Origin: Caldicellulosiruptor hydrothermalis 108
Lineage (GTDB): Bacteria; Bacillota; Thermoanaerobacteria; Caldicellulosiruptorales; Caldicellulosiruptoraceae
DNA length: 64,000 nt
Direction of reading: 5' to 3'
Assembly: GCF_000166355.1 (NCBI RefSeq)
Contig: NC_014652.1
Coordinates: 1,834,928-1,898,927, forward strand
This document shows positions 55,950 to 62,945 of the stretch, piece after piece. The stretch's first letter is position 1. Every line of letters begins with the position of its first letter. The notes under the pieces were generated by a model. The model ran no database searches. It was not told the DNA's origin and saw only the letters and a program-made list of their open reading frames with translations. Both the position numbers and the translations under genes were made by a program.

Positions 55950-56765
55950 TTATTTTACAACTCTGTAGATTTCTTTTTTGAAGAATTTTCGGTTAAAAGA
56001 ACTTACAAGATTTTTAAATTCCTTGCTTTTCAAGTAGGCAGCAAATTTGGAAAGCTGTGCTTTTTTAGGTGAGTAAGCAAAGTAATAAATATTTGTAAGT
56101 ACTTGCTCCTTTGGATTTTGGTAAACTACATCCAAGCTATCTAATTTATCTTTCATTTTATAAAATGTTGCTTCATCAGTGAGAATAAAAGCTCCCTTTT
56201 CATTTGCAAGATTTAGACTCATTCCCATACCCTGCCCTGACTTTATATATCCTCCAAAATTTGGCTGGACCTTTGCTAACTTCCATATCTCAAGTTCTCT
56301 AATATAAGTTGCTGAGTTGTCTGCACGTGACACAAATTTAAAGTTATTTTTTCTTATCAGTGCAAAAGCTTCTTGGACACTTTTTACCTTTTTAAATAAA
56401 TCCTTTTTATCTTTTGGCCCAACAAGTATAAAATAGTTCGAAACAAATGCTGTATAACCATTTATCAGTTTCTCTTTTTTAAGTTCATCCAGAAATGACT
56501 TTTCATGTATTATTATTCCATCAGCATCACCATTTCTGAAAATCTTTACAGCTTGACCACTCCCTACTGAAATGAAATTGAACTTTACATTATTTTTCTT
56601 TTCAAAGGCAGGTGTAACAAAGTCCAAAAAACCACTGTCATATATACTTGTAGTTGTAGCTATCTTGTAAGTTTTAGAATAAGAAAATGAAAGAAAGCTA
56701 AAAGTAGCAACCAAAATAAAAGCAAGTAACGCTGCCAAATTTTTAAGATACTTTCCTTTTTTCAT
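55950..56765 (-). CDS. tupA: tungstate-binding protein
   Basis: 271 residues with a signal peptide (~1-29) and the TupA motif ATTTSIYDSGFLDFVTPAF (~33-52), where the TTTS residues bind the oxyanion. FRNGDADGIIIHEKSF (~76-91) and VSRADNSATYIRELEIW (~142) are also typical. The signal peptide has no lipobox Cys. It is the first gene of tupABC-moeA-moeA-moaA-moaC; its upstream region has been invaded by an insertion sequence. TupABC generally favours tungstate over molybdate. Confidence 0.9.
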   Translation of the reverse strand: MKKGKYLKNLAALLAFILVATFSFLSFSYSKTYKIATTTSIYDSGFLDFVTPAFEKKNNVKFNFISVGSGQAVKIFRNGDADGIIIHEKSFLDELKKEKLINGYTAFVSNYFILVGPKDKKDLFKKVKSVQEAFALIRKNNFKFVSRADNSATYIRELEIWKLAKVQPNFGGYIKSGQGMGMSLNLANEKGAFILTDEATFYKMKDKLDSLDVVYQNPKEQVLTNIYYFAYSPKKAQLSKFAAYLKSKEFKNLVSSFNRKFFKKEIYRVVK

Positions 56766-56809
56766 TTTTATCCCCTCGCATTTATATTTTCAAAATAGCC
56801 TTTTGCAAA

Positions 56810-56828
56810 AACGCTCAAGATGAGCGTT
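56810..56828 (-). terminator. terminator-like hairpin just before tupA
   Basis: AACGCTC/GAGCGTT with a 5-base loop, followed on the minus strand by TTTTTG. It lies 45 bases before the tupA ATG, so any transcript arriving from the upstream side must pass it. It may be part of the insertion sequence end or of an original attenuator. Confidence 0.55.
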
Positions 56829-56862
56829 ATCAAGCTTTACATAGAATCAAAAAAGACTGGTC

Positions 56863-56925
56863 ACCCTCCTCATAATTGTAGTAAAATATGATTATATAAA
56901 ACAAATTTTCTACTATGAGGAGGGT
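56863..56925 (+). promoter_or_regulatory. inverted repeat enclosing a promoter and hiding the transposase ribosome site
   Basis: Perfect 12-base arms ACCCTCCTCATA (56863-56874) and TATGAGGAGGGT (56914-56925). The right arm holds the GAGGAGGG ribosome site for the ATG at 56932. Between the arms is a promoter-like TTGTAG and TATAAA region. Transcripts starting inside would lack the left arm and be translated; transcripts reading in from outside would fold and block translation. Confidence 0.6.
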
Positions 56926-56931
56926 TCCAAA

Positions 56932-58362
56932 ATGTTCAACACCAAACCTAAACAACTTTCTTTCATAGACCTATTCTCCCACCTAAAGGCTTCGGCTCTC
57001 TACAAGCCTGAAAGCCTCTTGGGCTTGTTCAATAAATTCATTGACTTGTCACATTATATACCTTCTTCTTTCTACAATGCCTACTACAAATATTTCGGTA
57101 AGCATAGATACTTCTCTTTAGAATCTATGCTTTGTTGCTTCCTCGTCCAAAAATTGCTCAAACTCAATACTTTAACTCAGCTTCGTGCTGTCTTACTCAA
57201 CTCATTCGAACTTCGCTCATTTTGTAATCTTCATGGCAATGTCCCTTCTATCTCTACTCTCTCTCGCTTTAGAAAAATATTTGCAAGTGAAATCCATAAA
57301 CTTTTTCAAAATATCTCTATCCATGCACATAATATTTCCATCCAACAATGCCCTCAAGATTCTTCAATCTTAATCTTCGACACAACAGGTATTGTCCCAA
57401 AGGTTCGTGAAAACAATCCTAAATTCATTCATCTACTGCTGAAAAATACCTCAAAAGCTAACCCTGAACTTCCCTCTGAAAAAGTCTACTCTCTTGTTTA
57501 TTCTTCTCTGCCTAAAACTGCTGCTGCCAATTCCAATATCCGTCTTATGTTCACAAATGGCCATTTCTGCTGGGCTTTAAAATTTGCAGTCATTACCAAC
57601 GCTCTCGGTATCCCTTTAGCTTTAGTACCTCTGTTTAACTATGATTCCCCTTCCTCTGACCCACAAGAAGCAAAAGCTATCTCCGACTCTAAAGGTTTAA
57701 TTCCTTCGCTCGAAACTTTATTCTCTTATATCCCCAAAAATTTCTCCACTTTCATCGCCGACAGTGCTTTGGATTCCCACAACATATACTCCACTTTAAA
57801 AAATACCTTTAACTTCTCCAAAATCGTTATTCCACTAAATACAAGAGCTTCTAAAAATACTACACCTACATCAGACCCCAATATCGTTATTTCTGAAGAT
57901 GGTATCCCTATCTGCAAAAAGTTCAACAAACCTTTTAAACCCGAAGGCAAATGTCAGGGTAAAAATCGCTCTTTGCGCCTTAAATGGACTTGCCCTATGT
58001 CACAATACAAAGATGGCAAACGCATCTGCTCTTGCCCTCAGCCTTGTACTACCTCTAAATCGGGTAGAATGTTCTATACATACCCAGATAACTTTCGCTC
58101 TTTCCCAGGTATCAACAGAAATTCACAAGAGTTTTTTGACCTCTACAAAAAACGTGTCGCTGTAGAGCAGACTATTTACCACCTGAAATCCTACATGGGC
58201 TCTGATACTATCTCTACTTATGACCATATTTCTATTTTCTCTGATTTCTTGCTATCTGCCATTACTTTCTCGCTCTTGTTTATTCTCGCTCACAATATCA
58301 AACTCTATTGCTCTAAATTGACTATCAAAAAACTTAACAAGCTCAAAAAACTTATCGCTTAA
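56932..58362 (+). CDS. IS transposase (DDE, DUF772/InsH-like N-terminus)
   Basis: 476 residues. The N-terminal helical domain (~55-130, YFSLESMLCCFLVQKLLKLN, LHGNVPSISTLSRFRKIF) resembles the DUF772/InsH-type transposase N-terminus. The DDE catalytic residues probably are Asp in LIFDTTGIV (~152), Asp in FIADSALDSHN (~277), and Glu in KKRVAVEQTIYHLKSY (~418). A Cys-rich insert (CPMSQYKDGKRICSCPQPC, ~358-376) precedes the last acidic residue. The reading frame is intact, so the element may still move. Confidence 0.85.
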   Translation: MFNTKPKQLSFIDLFSHLKASALYKPESLLGLFNKFIDLSHYIPSSFYNAYYKYFGKHRYFSLESMLCCFLVQKLLKLNTLTQLRAVLLNSFELRSFCNLHGNVPSISTLSRFRKIFASEIHKLFQNISIHAHNISIQQCPQDSSILIFDTTGIVPKVRENNPKFIHLLLKNTSKANPELPSEKVYSLVYSSLPKTAAANSNIRLMFTNGHFCWALKFAVITNALGIPLALVPLFNYDSPSSDPQEAKAISDSKGLIPSLETLFSYIPKNFSTFIADSALDSHNIYSTLKNTFNFSKIVIPLNTRASKNTTPTSDPNIVISEDGIPICKKFNKPFKPEGKCQGKNRSLRLKWTCPMSQYKDGKRICSCPQPCTTSKSGRMFYTYPDNFRSFPGINRNSQEFFDLYKKRVAVEQTIYHLKSYMGSDTISTYDHISIFSDFLLSAITFSLLFILAHNIKLYCSKLTIKKLNKLKKLIA

Positions 58363-58646
58363 TACTACTATTTTTTAAATCTATTTCTTACAAAAAATTT
58401 CTGGTTTTGTTTTTACTTAACCTTCTAAAACAAGGAGTTAAGAAGGCTTAGGATATTATTGTCTTTTTTGAAGTTGTTAATTTTTGTCATATGTTTGTTG
58501 CTGATTATTTTTGTTGGTATTGATAATATTTGGTTTTCACTTCTCTTTTCTTTTTGTATCTTGATTGTATTTCATGTTAGTATTGGTGCCTTTTACCTTC
58601 AATCACCACCTATTTTGCAAACGCCTAATATTTTCAAAAACAAAAA
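58363..58646. other. intergenic stretch between the transposase and the riboswitch terminator
   Basis: AT-rich, with one small hairpin (CCTTCT/AGAAGG, 58421-58446) that may end the transposase transcript. It must contain the right end of the insertion sequence and the remnant of the original riboswitch-tupA spacer. A TTG-initiated plus-strand reading frame of 82 codons starting at 58459 overlaps the riboswitch terminator and is not called. Nothing else is recognised. Confidence 0.5.
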
Positions 58647-58826
58647 AGGATACTCTCCCGCTTTGAAACTTGAAGCAAAAGAGTATCCTTCTAAAACCAA
58701 GTTTTAGAAGAATCTTTCCTTTCCAAAGCGGGAGGCGTAGGGGTTTCCCAACCTACACCCTATCGGCCACAGCACCATGAAGAGGAAACACCCTCTTTTT
58801 AGGCTGCTGTGGCTCGGAAAGATTCT
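58647..58826 (-). promoter_or_regulatory. Moco/Tuco-type riboswitch with terminator
   Basis: On the minus strand: P1 AGAATCTTTCC/GGAAAGATTCT (58816-58826 with 58709-58719), enclosing a long hairpin (GCCACAGCA/TGCTGTGGC, then AAGAGG/CCTCTT), the linker CGATAGGGT, a hairpin GTAGG..GGGAAACC..CCTAC capped by a GNRA loop, and CGCCTCCCG followed by TGGAAAGG. The last blocks match the conserved 3' core remembered from the E. coli moaA leader. A hairpin CTTCTAAAAC/GTTTTAGAAG and a strong terminator stem GGATACTC/GAGTATCC with TTTTTT follow. Only two hairpins are inside P1, which fits the tungsten (Tuco) variant lacking P3. The 5' strand overlaps the moeB stop. Confidence 0.85.
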
Positions 58827-59511
58827 AAAATTCAAAAACTCTGTATTCATTTGTCAGAAGATTTACAACCATACACTTTCCGATTAAGTTCTCACCTTGA
58901 ACTGATATCAGCTTACAAAACTCAGAAAGTTCCAAAGCTGCTGTCAGCATTGGTGCAAAAATGGGATTGCCAAGGTCTTTTTCAGCACCTTCAACATTTG
59001 TCTCTCCCAAAAGTTTTTCTATTCCATGTGTGTCTTTTGTGATGATGGCAATCTGGGCATACCAGCCAGCACACCCGCCGTGAATTAAAACCTTGCCCAT
59101 CTTTTGTGCAAACTTTGAAAGACTCTTTCTTATTTCTATATTGTCAGTTGCATCGAATATATAACTTGCTTCCATCAAAAATATATCAAGGTTTTCTAAA
59201 TAAGCCTTTTCCTTTATTGGCTCAAAATAAACTGCAGGGTTTATCTCTTTTACCCTTTTTTCAGCCTCAAACACTTTGAATTTTCCAAGGTTGTTTACGT
59301 TAGAAATTATCTGCCTATTGAGGTTAGTCTCATCAAAAGAGTCCATATCAACTGCAATAATCTTTTTCACACCAAGCCGCGCAAGTCCTTCTATCAAAAA
59401 ACCACCTATTCCGCCCACTCCAACAACCGCAACTGTTGTTGAAAGAAGTTTTTTTTGAGCATCTATACTCAAAGCACCCAGATTTTTTAGATATCTTTTT
59501 TGCACAGCCAT
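58825..59511 (-). CDS. MoeB/ThiF/HesA-family adenylyltransferase
   Basis: 228 residues, an E1-like activating enzyme. The N-terminal VAVVGVGGIGGFLIEGLARLG (~28-48) binds ATP, followed by DSFDETNLNRQI (~62, the DxxNxxRQ motif) and DATDNIEIRKSL (~118). It would adenylate the C-terminal Gly-Gly of the small MoaD-like protein three bases upstream. The zinc-binding CxxC pairs found in many MoeB proteins are absent. It is the last gene of the AOR operon and its stop codon lies within the riboswitch P1 stem. Confidence 0.9.
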   Translation of the reverse strand: MAVQKRYLKNLGALSIDAQKKLLSTTVAVVGVGGIGGFLIEGLARLGVKKIIAVDMDSFDETNLNRQIISNVNNLGKFKVFEAEKRVKEINPAVYFEPIKEKAYLENLDIFLMEASYIFDATDNIEIRKSLSKFAQKMGKVLIHGGCAGWYAQIAIITKDTHGIEKLLGETNVEGAEKDLGNPIFAPMLTAALELSEFCKLISVQGENLIGKCMVVNLLTNEYRVFEF

Positions 59512-59514
59512 ATA

Positions 59515-59745
59515 TTAGCCTCCAGTTGCATATGGAGTTATATACACACTATCATTTTCCGACAATACATAGTCAAAGTCAACTCTTTTTTGATTGACAA
59601 TCACAAACCCAACCTTGTCTTTTGGAATGTTTAAGTTTTCAAGAAGCTTTTCTACATTTGTGTTCGGGTCAATCTCAACTTCCATTTTCCCAATTTTGCT
59701 GCCGTACCTTCCAAAAAAACTATTTACCTCTACTCCAATCTTCAT
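59515..59745 (-). CDS. MoaD/ThiS-family sulfur carrier protein
   Basis: 76 residues of the beta-grasp fold ending in the essential Gly-Gly (PYATGG), where activation and thiocarboxylate formation occur. It lies between the tungsten oxidoreductase and the MoeB-like enzyme, so it probably carries sulfur for the dithiolene of the tungsten cofactor. Its partner MoaE, the large subunit of molybdopterin synthase, is not in this window. The start lies inside the end of the oxidoreductase gene. Confidence 0.9.
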   Translation of the reverse strand: MKIGVEVNSFFGRYGSKIGKMEVEIDPNTNVEKLLENLNIPKDKVGFVIVNQKRVDFDYVLSENDSVYITPYATGG

Positions 59746-61489
59746 ATTCCTTCTCCACCCTCTCGATATACATCTTCAAAAGCCTATTTAACCTCTCTTC
59801 ATCCATCTTACCCCACATTGTCGGTGTTTCAAATATTCTCTTTGGAAACTTATAATTTTCAAGGGAATATCCAAGCTCTTTTTTGATTTTCAGTTTTGTG
59901 AAAAATACGTCATTCGCAAGTCTTGTTAGGTCATCGTCTGTCCAGTTTATACCAACGGCATTTAACGCTTTCAAAATGGTTGGCCTGTCATACACCTTTC
60001 GGGCAAACAGGCATATGCAAAGTGATGTGAGCACTGCCCTTTCTTTTTCTTCATTAATTACATAATCTATTATTTCCTCATCTTTTAATTCTTTTGCACT
60101 CTGGTCATAAGAGTAACCTGCATTGTCTAAATGAGAATGCCTTGCACCAACTGTTTGACCAAGCGCAAATGCATAGCCTGTATGATATCCTGCCATTTCA
60201 TTTCCACCATACAAAAGCGCAAACTCTTCTCCTCCATATTTTTTAACAGCTTCTTTCAAACCTTTGCCTATTGTGTAGTAAAACTCGTTTATTCTATCTG
60301 CAATATTGTCAATTGCTTTAACATACTCCATGGTGTTGCCAAAATCAAGGTCAGCAAGGGTATCTTCTCTTGAGATAAGCCCTTTTTTGAGCGCTTCTGT
60401 TGCCCATGCCAATACAACACCTGTTGTTATAGCATCAAGTCCTGCAAGTTCAACCTCTTCTATAATTTGTAAAACTTCGTCTGTTGTCTTTATTCCCAAT
60501 AGGCTTCCAAGTGCATATATAAGTTCATGGTCATATGAAACAGAAATGGATTCATACTCATATCCCTTGTCAAACTCGCGTCTGAACTGTCCTATATGGA
60601 TGCATCCAATGGGACAGCCTACACACGAAACCTTTCTGACCAAGTTCTTTTCGGCAAATGTCTCACCTGAGATATCATCTGCATATTCGAATGTAGACTG
60701 AAGCAAATTTTTAGTAGGAAGAGAACTTATGCTATTTAGCACTTTGATGTTCATAGGTGTTCCAAGCTCGTGATACTTCGCCATAGCATCTGTCTGTGTA
60801 ACTTTTTTGTATATCTCCTGATAAGTCTTAAAGTACTCTTTAAGGTTGGCAATTGGCAAGTCCTCTTCTCCCATTATCATCATAGCTTTGAGGTTCTTAC
60901 TTCCAAAAACTGCTCCTATGCCAAGCCTTCCAAAATGCCTGTAGGTATCAACGTTGACACAAGAGTATGTTACAAGGTTTTCCCCTGCCTTGCCAATTCT
61001 GATTATGCTTCTTTTCCCTGGACCTGGCTCTCTTTCTCTTATAACTCTTCCTGTCTCCTCTATGTCAAGTCCCCACATAGCCCTTGCATCTTTAAATTCA
61101 ATATTCTTATCTGTAATGACAAGGTATGTGGGTTTTTGAGCTTTTCCTGTTATAACTATTGCATCATATCCTGCATTTCTTATTGCCATTGCAAGTCTTC
61201 CACCTGCATGGCTTTCACCATATTCCCCTGTGTGAGGTGAAATAAAGGTTGCTACAGCTTTTGTCACAACAGGAAAGATGGTTGAAAGAGGCCCGATTGA
61301 AATGATGATCGGCTGGCTTTCGTGCAAAGGGTCAACACCTTTTTTCATATTTTCCTCTAAAAGCTTTGCTGCAACACCTGCTCCGCCCAAGTATTTATAA
61401 AGATCCTTCCTTTCTTGAATGTCTGCTTTTTTGTTTGTAAGGTCTATATAAAGCACTCTTATAAAGTCTTTGCCTATCATCTTACTCAC
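59720..61489 (-). CDS. tungsten-containing aldehyde:ferredoxin oxidoreductase family protein
   Basis: 589 residues, slightly short of the ~600 typical of AOR. The N-terminal domain (~1-210; YLGGAGVAAKLLEE, SPHTGEYGESHAGGRLA, YDAIVITGKA) forms one pterin-binding face. The 4Fe-4S cysteines lie in VSCVGCPIGCIHIG (~288-300) and a later Cys in SLCICLFAR (~490). It oxidises an aldehyde or glyceraldehyde 3-phosphate and reduces ferredoxin; the substrate is not readable. Two classes (GOR-like and a novel XOR) are known in this genus; I cannot tell which this is. It follows the polyferredoxin with a coupled overlap. Confidence 0.93.
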   Translation of the reverse strand: MSKMIGKDFIRVLYIDLTNKKADIQERKDLYKYLGGAGVAAKLLEENMKKGVDPLHESQPIIISIGPLSTIFPVVTKAVATFISPHTGEYGESHAGGRLAMAIRNAGYDAIVITGKAQKPTYLVITDKNIEFKDARAMWGLDIEETGRVIREREPGPGKRSIIRIGKAGENLVTYSCVNVDTYRHFGRLGIGAVFGSKNLKAMMIMGEEDLPIANLKEYFKTYQEIYKKVTQTDAMAKYHELGTPMNIKVLNSISSLPTKNLLQSTFEYADDISGETFAEKNLVRKVSCVGCPIGCIHIGQFRREFDKGYEYESISVSYDHELIYALGSLLGIKTTDEVLQIIEEVELAGLDAITTGVVLAWATEALKKGLISREDTLADLDFGNTMEYVKAIDNIADRINEFYYTIGKGLKEAVKKYGGEEFALLYGGNEMAGYHTGYAFALGQTVGARHSHLDNAGYSYDQSAKELKDEEIIDYVINEEKERAVLTSLCICLFARKVYDRPTILKALNAVGINWTDDDLTRLANDVFFTKLKIKKELGYSLENYKFPKRIFETPTMWGKMDEERLNRLLKMYIERVEKEYEDWSRGK

Positions 61490-61892
61490 TCACCTCTTCC
61501 ATGCTAAGACAATTGTGTGGGCACATTCTCACACATGCCCCACAGTGTTTGCAAACAATTGGGATTTTTCTATCATAGTCCATGTGAATTGAGCCAACTA
61601 TGCACGCGCTAACACATTTTTCGCATGCAATGCATTTTTCTTCGATTAGCTTAACACCTCCACCTGGCCTTTTAACAAGCGCATTTGTAGGACAAGCCTC
61701 TGCACACGCTGGTTCTTTGCACGCAACACAAATTGTTGCTGCAAACTTGCTCTGAAGCCCCCCTCTTGTCTTCACCTTAATAGAACTTTTTGCAAGGTTG
61801 TGATTGTTATGGTTCACCGCTGCGCATGTAAGCATGCATGTGAAACATCCAAGGCACTTGTTCATGTTATCAGCTCGAAGAACCTTTGGCAA
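61482..61892 (-). CDS. polyferredoxin subunit of the tungsten oxidoreductase (4x[4Fe-4S])
   Basis: 136 residues with sixteen Cys in four cluster motifs: CLGCFTCMLTC (~14), CVACKEPACAEACP (~55), CIACEKCVSAC (~88) and CKHCGACVRMCP (~115). This HycB/CooF-like electron-transfer protein would carry electrons from the tungsten site. The start is a TTG with AGGTGGTGA eight bases upstream. The promoter is at 62030-62058, giving a leader of about 130 bases with no recognised riboswitch. Confidence 0.88.
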   Translation of the reverse strand: MPKVLRADNMNKCLGCFTCMLTCAAVNHNNHNLAKSSIKVKTRGGLQSKFAATICVACKEPACAEACPTNALVKRPGGGVKLIEEKCIACEKCVSACIVGSIHMDYDRKIPIVCKHCGACVRMCPHNCLSMEEVSE

Positions 61893-62029
61893 TTAAATCA
61901 CCACCTGTAAAATCATATTTAAAACTTTCCAAAATTATTATCCTCCAAAAATACTATTTTAATTAATACCCAAAATATTAGACCTTTAATCACCCAAAAT
62001 CCAAATTTCGTTTAAAATTTAACAATCTT

Positions 62030-62058
62030 ATTATATCACCTAAAATGAAAGTTTACAA
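62030..62058 (-). promoter_or_regulatory. tungsten oxidoreductase operon promoter
   Basis: On the minus strand TTGTAA (62053-62058) and a perfect TATAAT (62030-62035) are exactly 17 bases apart. The remainder of 61893-62154 is AT-rich; a TATAAT at 62105-62110 on the plus strand may serve the FAH-family gene. Confidence 0.75.
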
Positions 62059-62154
62059 GAGGCTACTTGCAATTTATTATTTGTGTTTTTGGGCAGGATA
62101 TTATATAATTCTAACTAAGTTATATTTCACACTATTGAGAGGTGCTAAAGAAAT

Positions 62155-62904
62155 ATGAAACTCGGAAGATTTTTTTATGCAAACAAAACATTTTTCGGGC
62201 TTGTTGAAGGCAGCTCAGTGAAGGTTTTGAAAAGTCTTGACCCACTTAAAATAAGTGACCAATCTTATCCCATAGAGGAGTTGAAAATTTTGCCGCCTGT
62301 CAAGCCTTCAAAGATTGTATGTGTGGGTCTTAACTACAAAGACCATGCAAAAGAACTTGGACTTGAACTTCCAGAAAGTCCCGTGTTATTTTTAAAACCT
62401 CCGACATGTGTGATTGGTCACAACGACAGTATAATTTATCCGCAGCACATGAGTAGCCAGGTGGACTATGAAGGAGAGCTTGCGGTGGTTATAAAAAAAG
62501 AGTGTCGCAATGTAAAACCCCAAGAGGCAGATGAGTACATACTTGGCTATACATGCGCAAATGATGTGACGGCAAGGGATTTACAACCAAAAAACGGTCA
62601 GTGGACTGTAGCAAAATCATTTGACACTTTTCTACCACTTGGTCCTATTATAACAGATGAAATTGACCCAAACAACAGTCCAATTAAAACTTATCTTAAT
62701 GGCAAACTTGTTCAAAATTCTAATACAAGCAATTTCATCTTTACAGTGCAGGAACTCGTAAGTTATATAAGCTCTATAATGACTTTAAAATCTTTTGATG
62801 TGATAATAACAGGAACACCTTCTGGCATTGGGAGTATGAAAAAAGGAGATGTTGTTGAAGTTGAAATTGAGGGGATTGGAAAACTCACAAATTATGTAAA
62901 GTAA
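62155..62904 (+). CDS. fumarylacetoacetate hydrolase (FAH) family protein
   Basis: 249 residues. The C-terminal FAH fold has KIVCVGLNYKDHAKELG (~58), VDYEGELAVVIKKECRN (~103, metal-binding Glu), GYTCANDVTARDLQP (~133) and DVIITGTPSGIGSMKKGDVVEVEIEG (~214). Known members hydrolyse or decarboxylate acyl-pyruvates and dioxo acids such as oxaloacetate; the true substrate is unknown. Monocistronic, convergent with the next gene. Confidence 0.88.
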   Translation: MKLGRFFYANKTFFGLVEGSSVKVLKSLDPLKISDQSYPIEELKILPPVKPSKIVCVGLNYKDHAKELGLELPESPVLFLKPPTCVIGHNDSIIYPQHMSSQVDYEGELAVVIKKECRNVKPQEADEYILGYTCANDVTARDLQPKNGQWTVAKSFDTFLPLGPIITDEIDPNNSPIKTYLNGKLVQNSNTSNFIFTVQELVSYISSIMTLKSFDVIITGTPSGIGSMKKGDVVEVEIEGIGKLTNYVK

Positions 62905-62905
62905 A

Positions 62906-62931
62906 GGCTGGCAGTTTTAATTGTGCCAGCC
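62906..62931. terminator. bidirectional terminator after the FAH-family gene
   Basis: GGCTGGCA (62906-62913) and TGCCAGCC (62924-62931) with a 10-base loop, lying between convergent genes. On the plus strand a T7 tract starts nine bases after the stem; on the minus strand TTTACTTT follows directly. Confidence 0.7.
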
Positions 62932-62945
62932 TCTCAAGACTTTTT

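Larger units (their letters stand above)
56830..58640 (+). mobile_element. insertion sequence between the riboswitch and tupA (ends not resolved)
   Basis: One transposase gene (56932-58362) with its own promoter and hairpin upstream occupies most of the 1.9 kb between tupA and the riboswitch. The transposase lies on the plus strand, opposite to the flanking genes, and its base and codon use differ. I could not find clear terminal inverted repeats or a target duplication, so the ends given are limits, not boundaries. A TTTTGCAAA at 56801 and 58613 is a direct repeat but AT-rich and may be chance. Confidence 0.75.

Noticed and set aside
56801-58621. TTTTGCAAA direct repeat as a target-site duplication of the insertion sequence
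   Set aside because: Nine bases in AT-rich DNA can recur by chance, and the sequences just inside the two copies do not form inverted repeats.
58459-58707. Plus-strand 82-codon reading frame with two hydrophobic segments
   Set aside because: TTG start with no good ribosome site, composition of AT-rich intergenic DNA, and its second half overlaps the conserved riboswitch terminator on the other strand.
61893-62029. Second Moco/Tuco RNA in the leader of the tungsten oxidoreductase operon
   Set aside because: The ~130-base leader is AT-rich with no CCTCCCG or GGAAAGG core and no strong hairpin.
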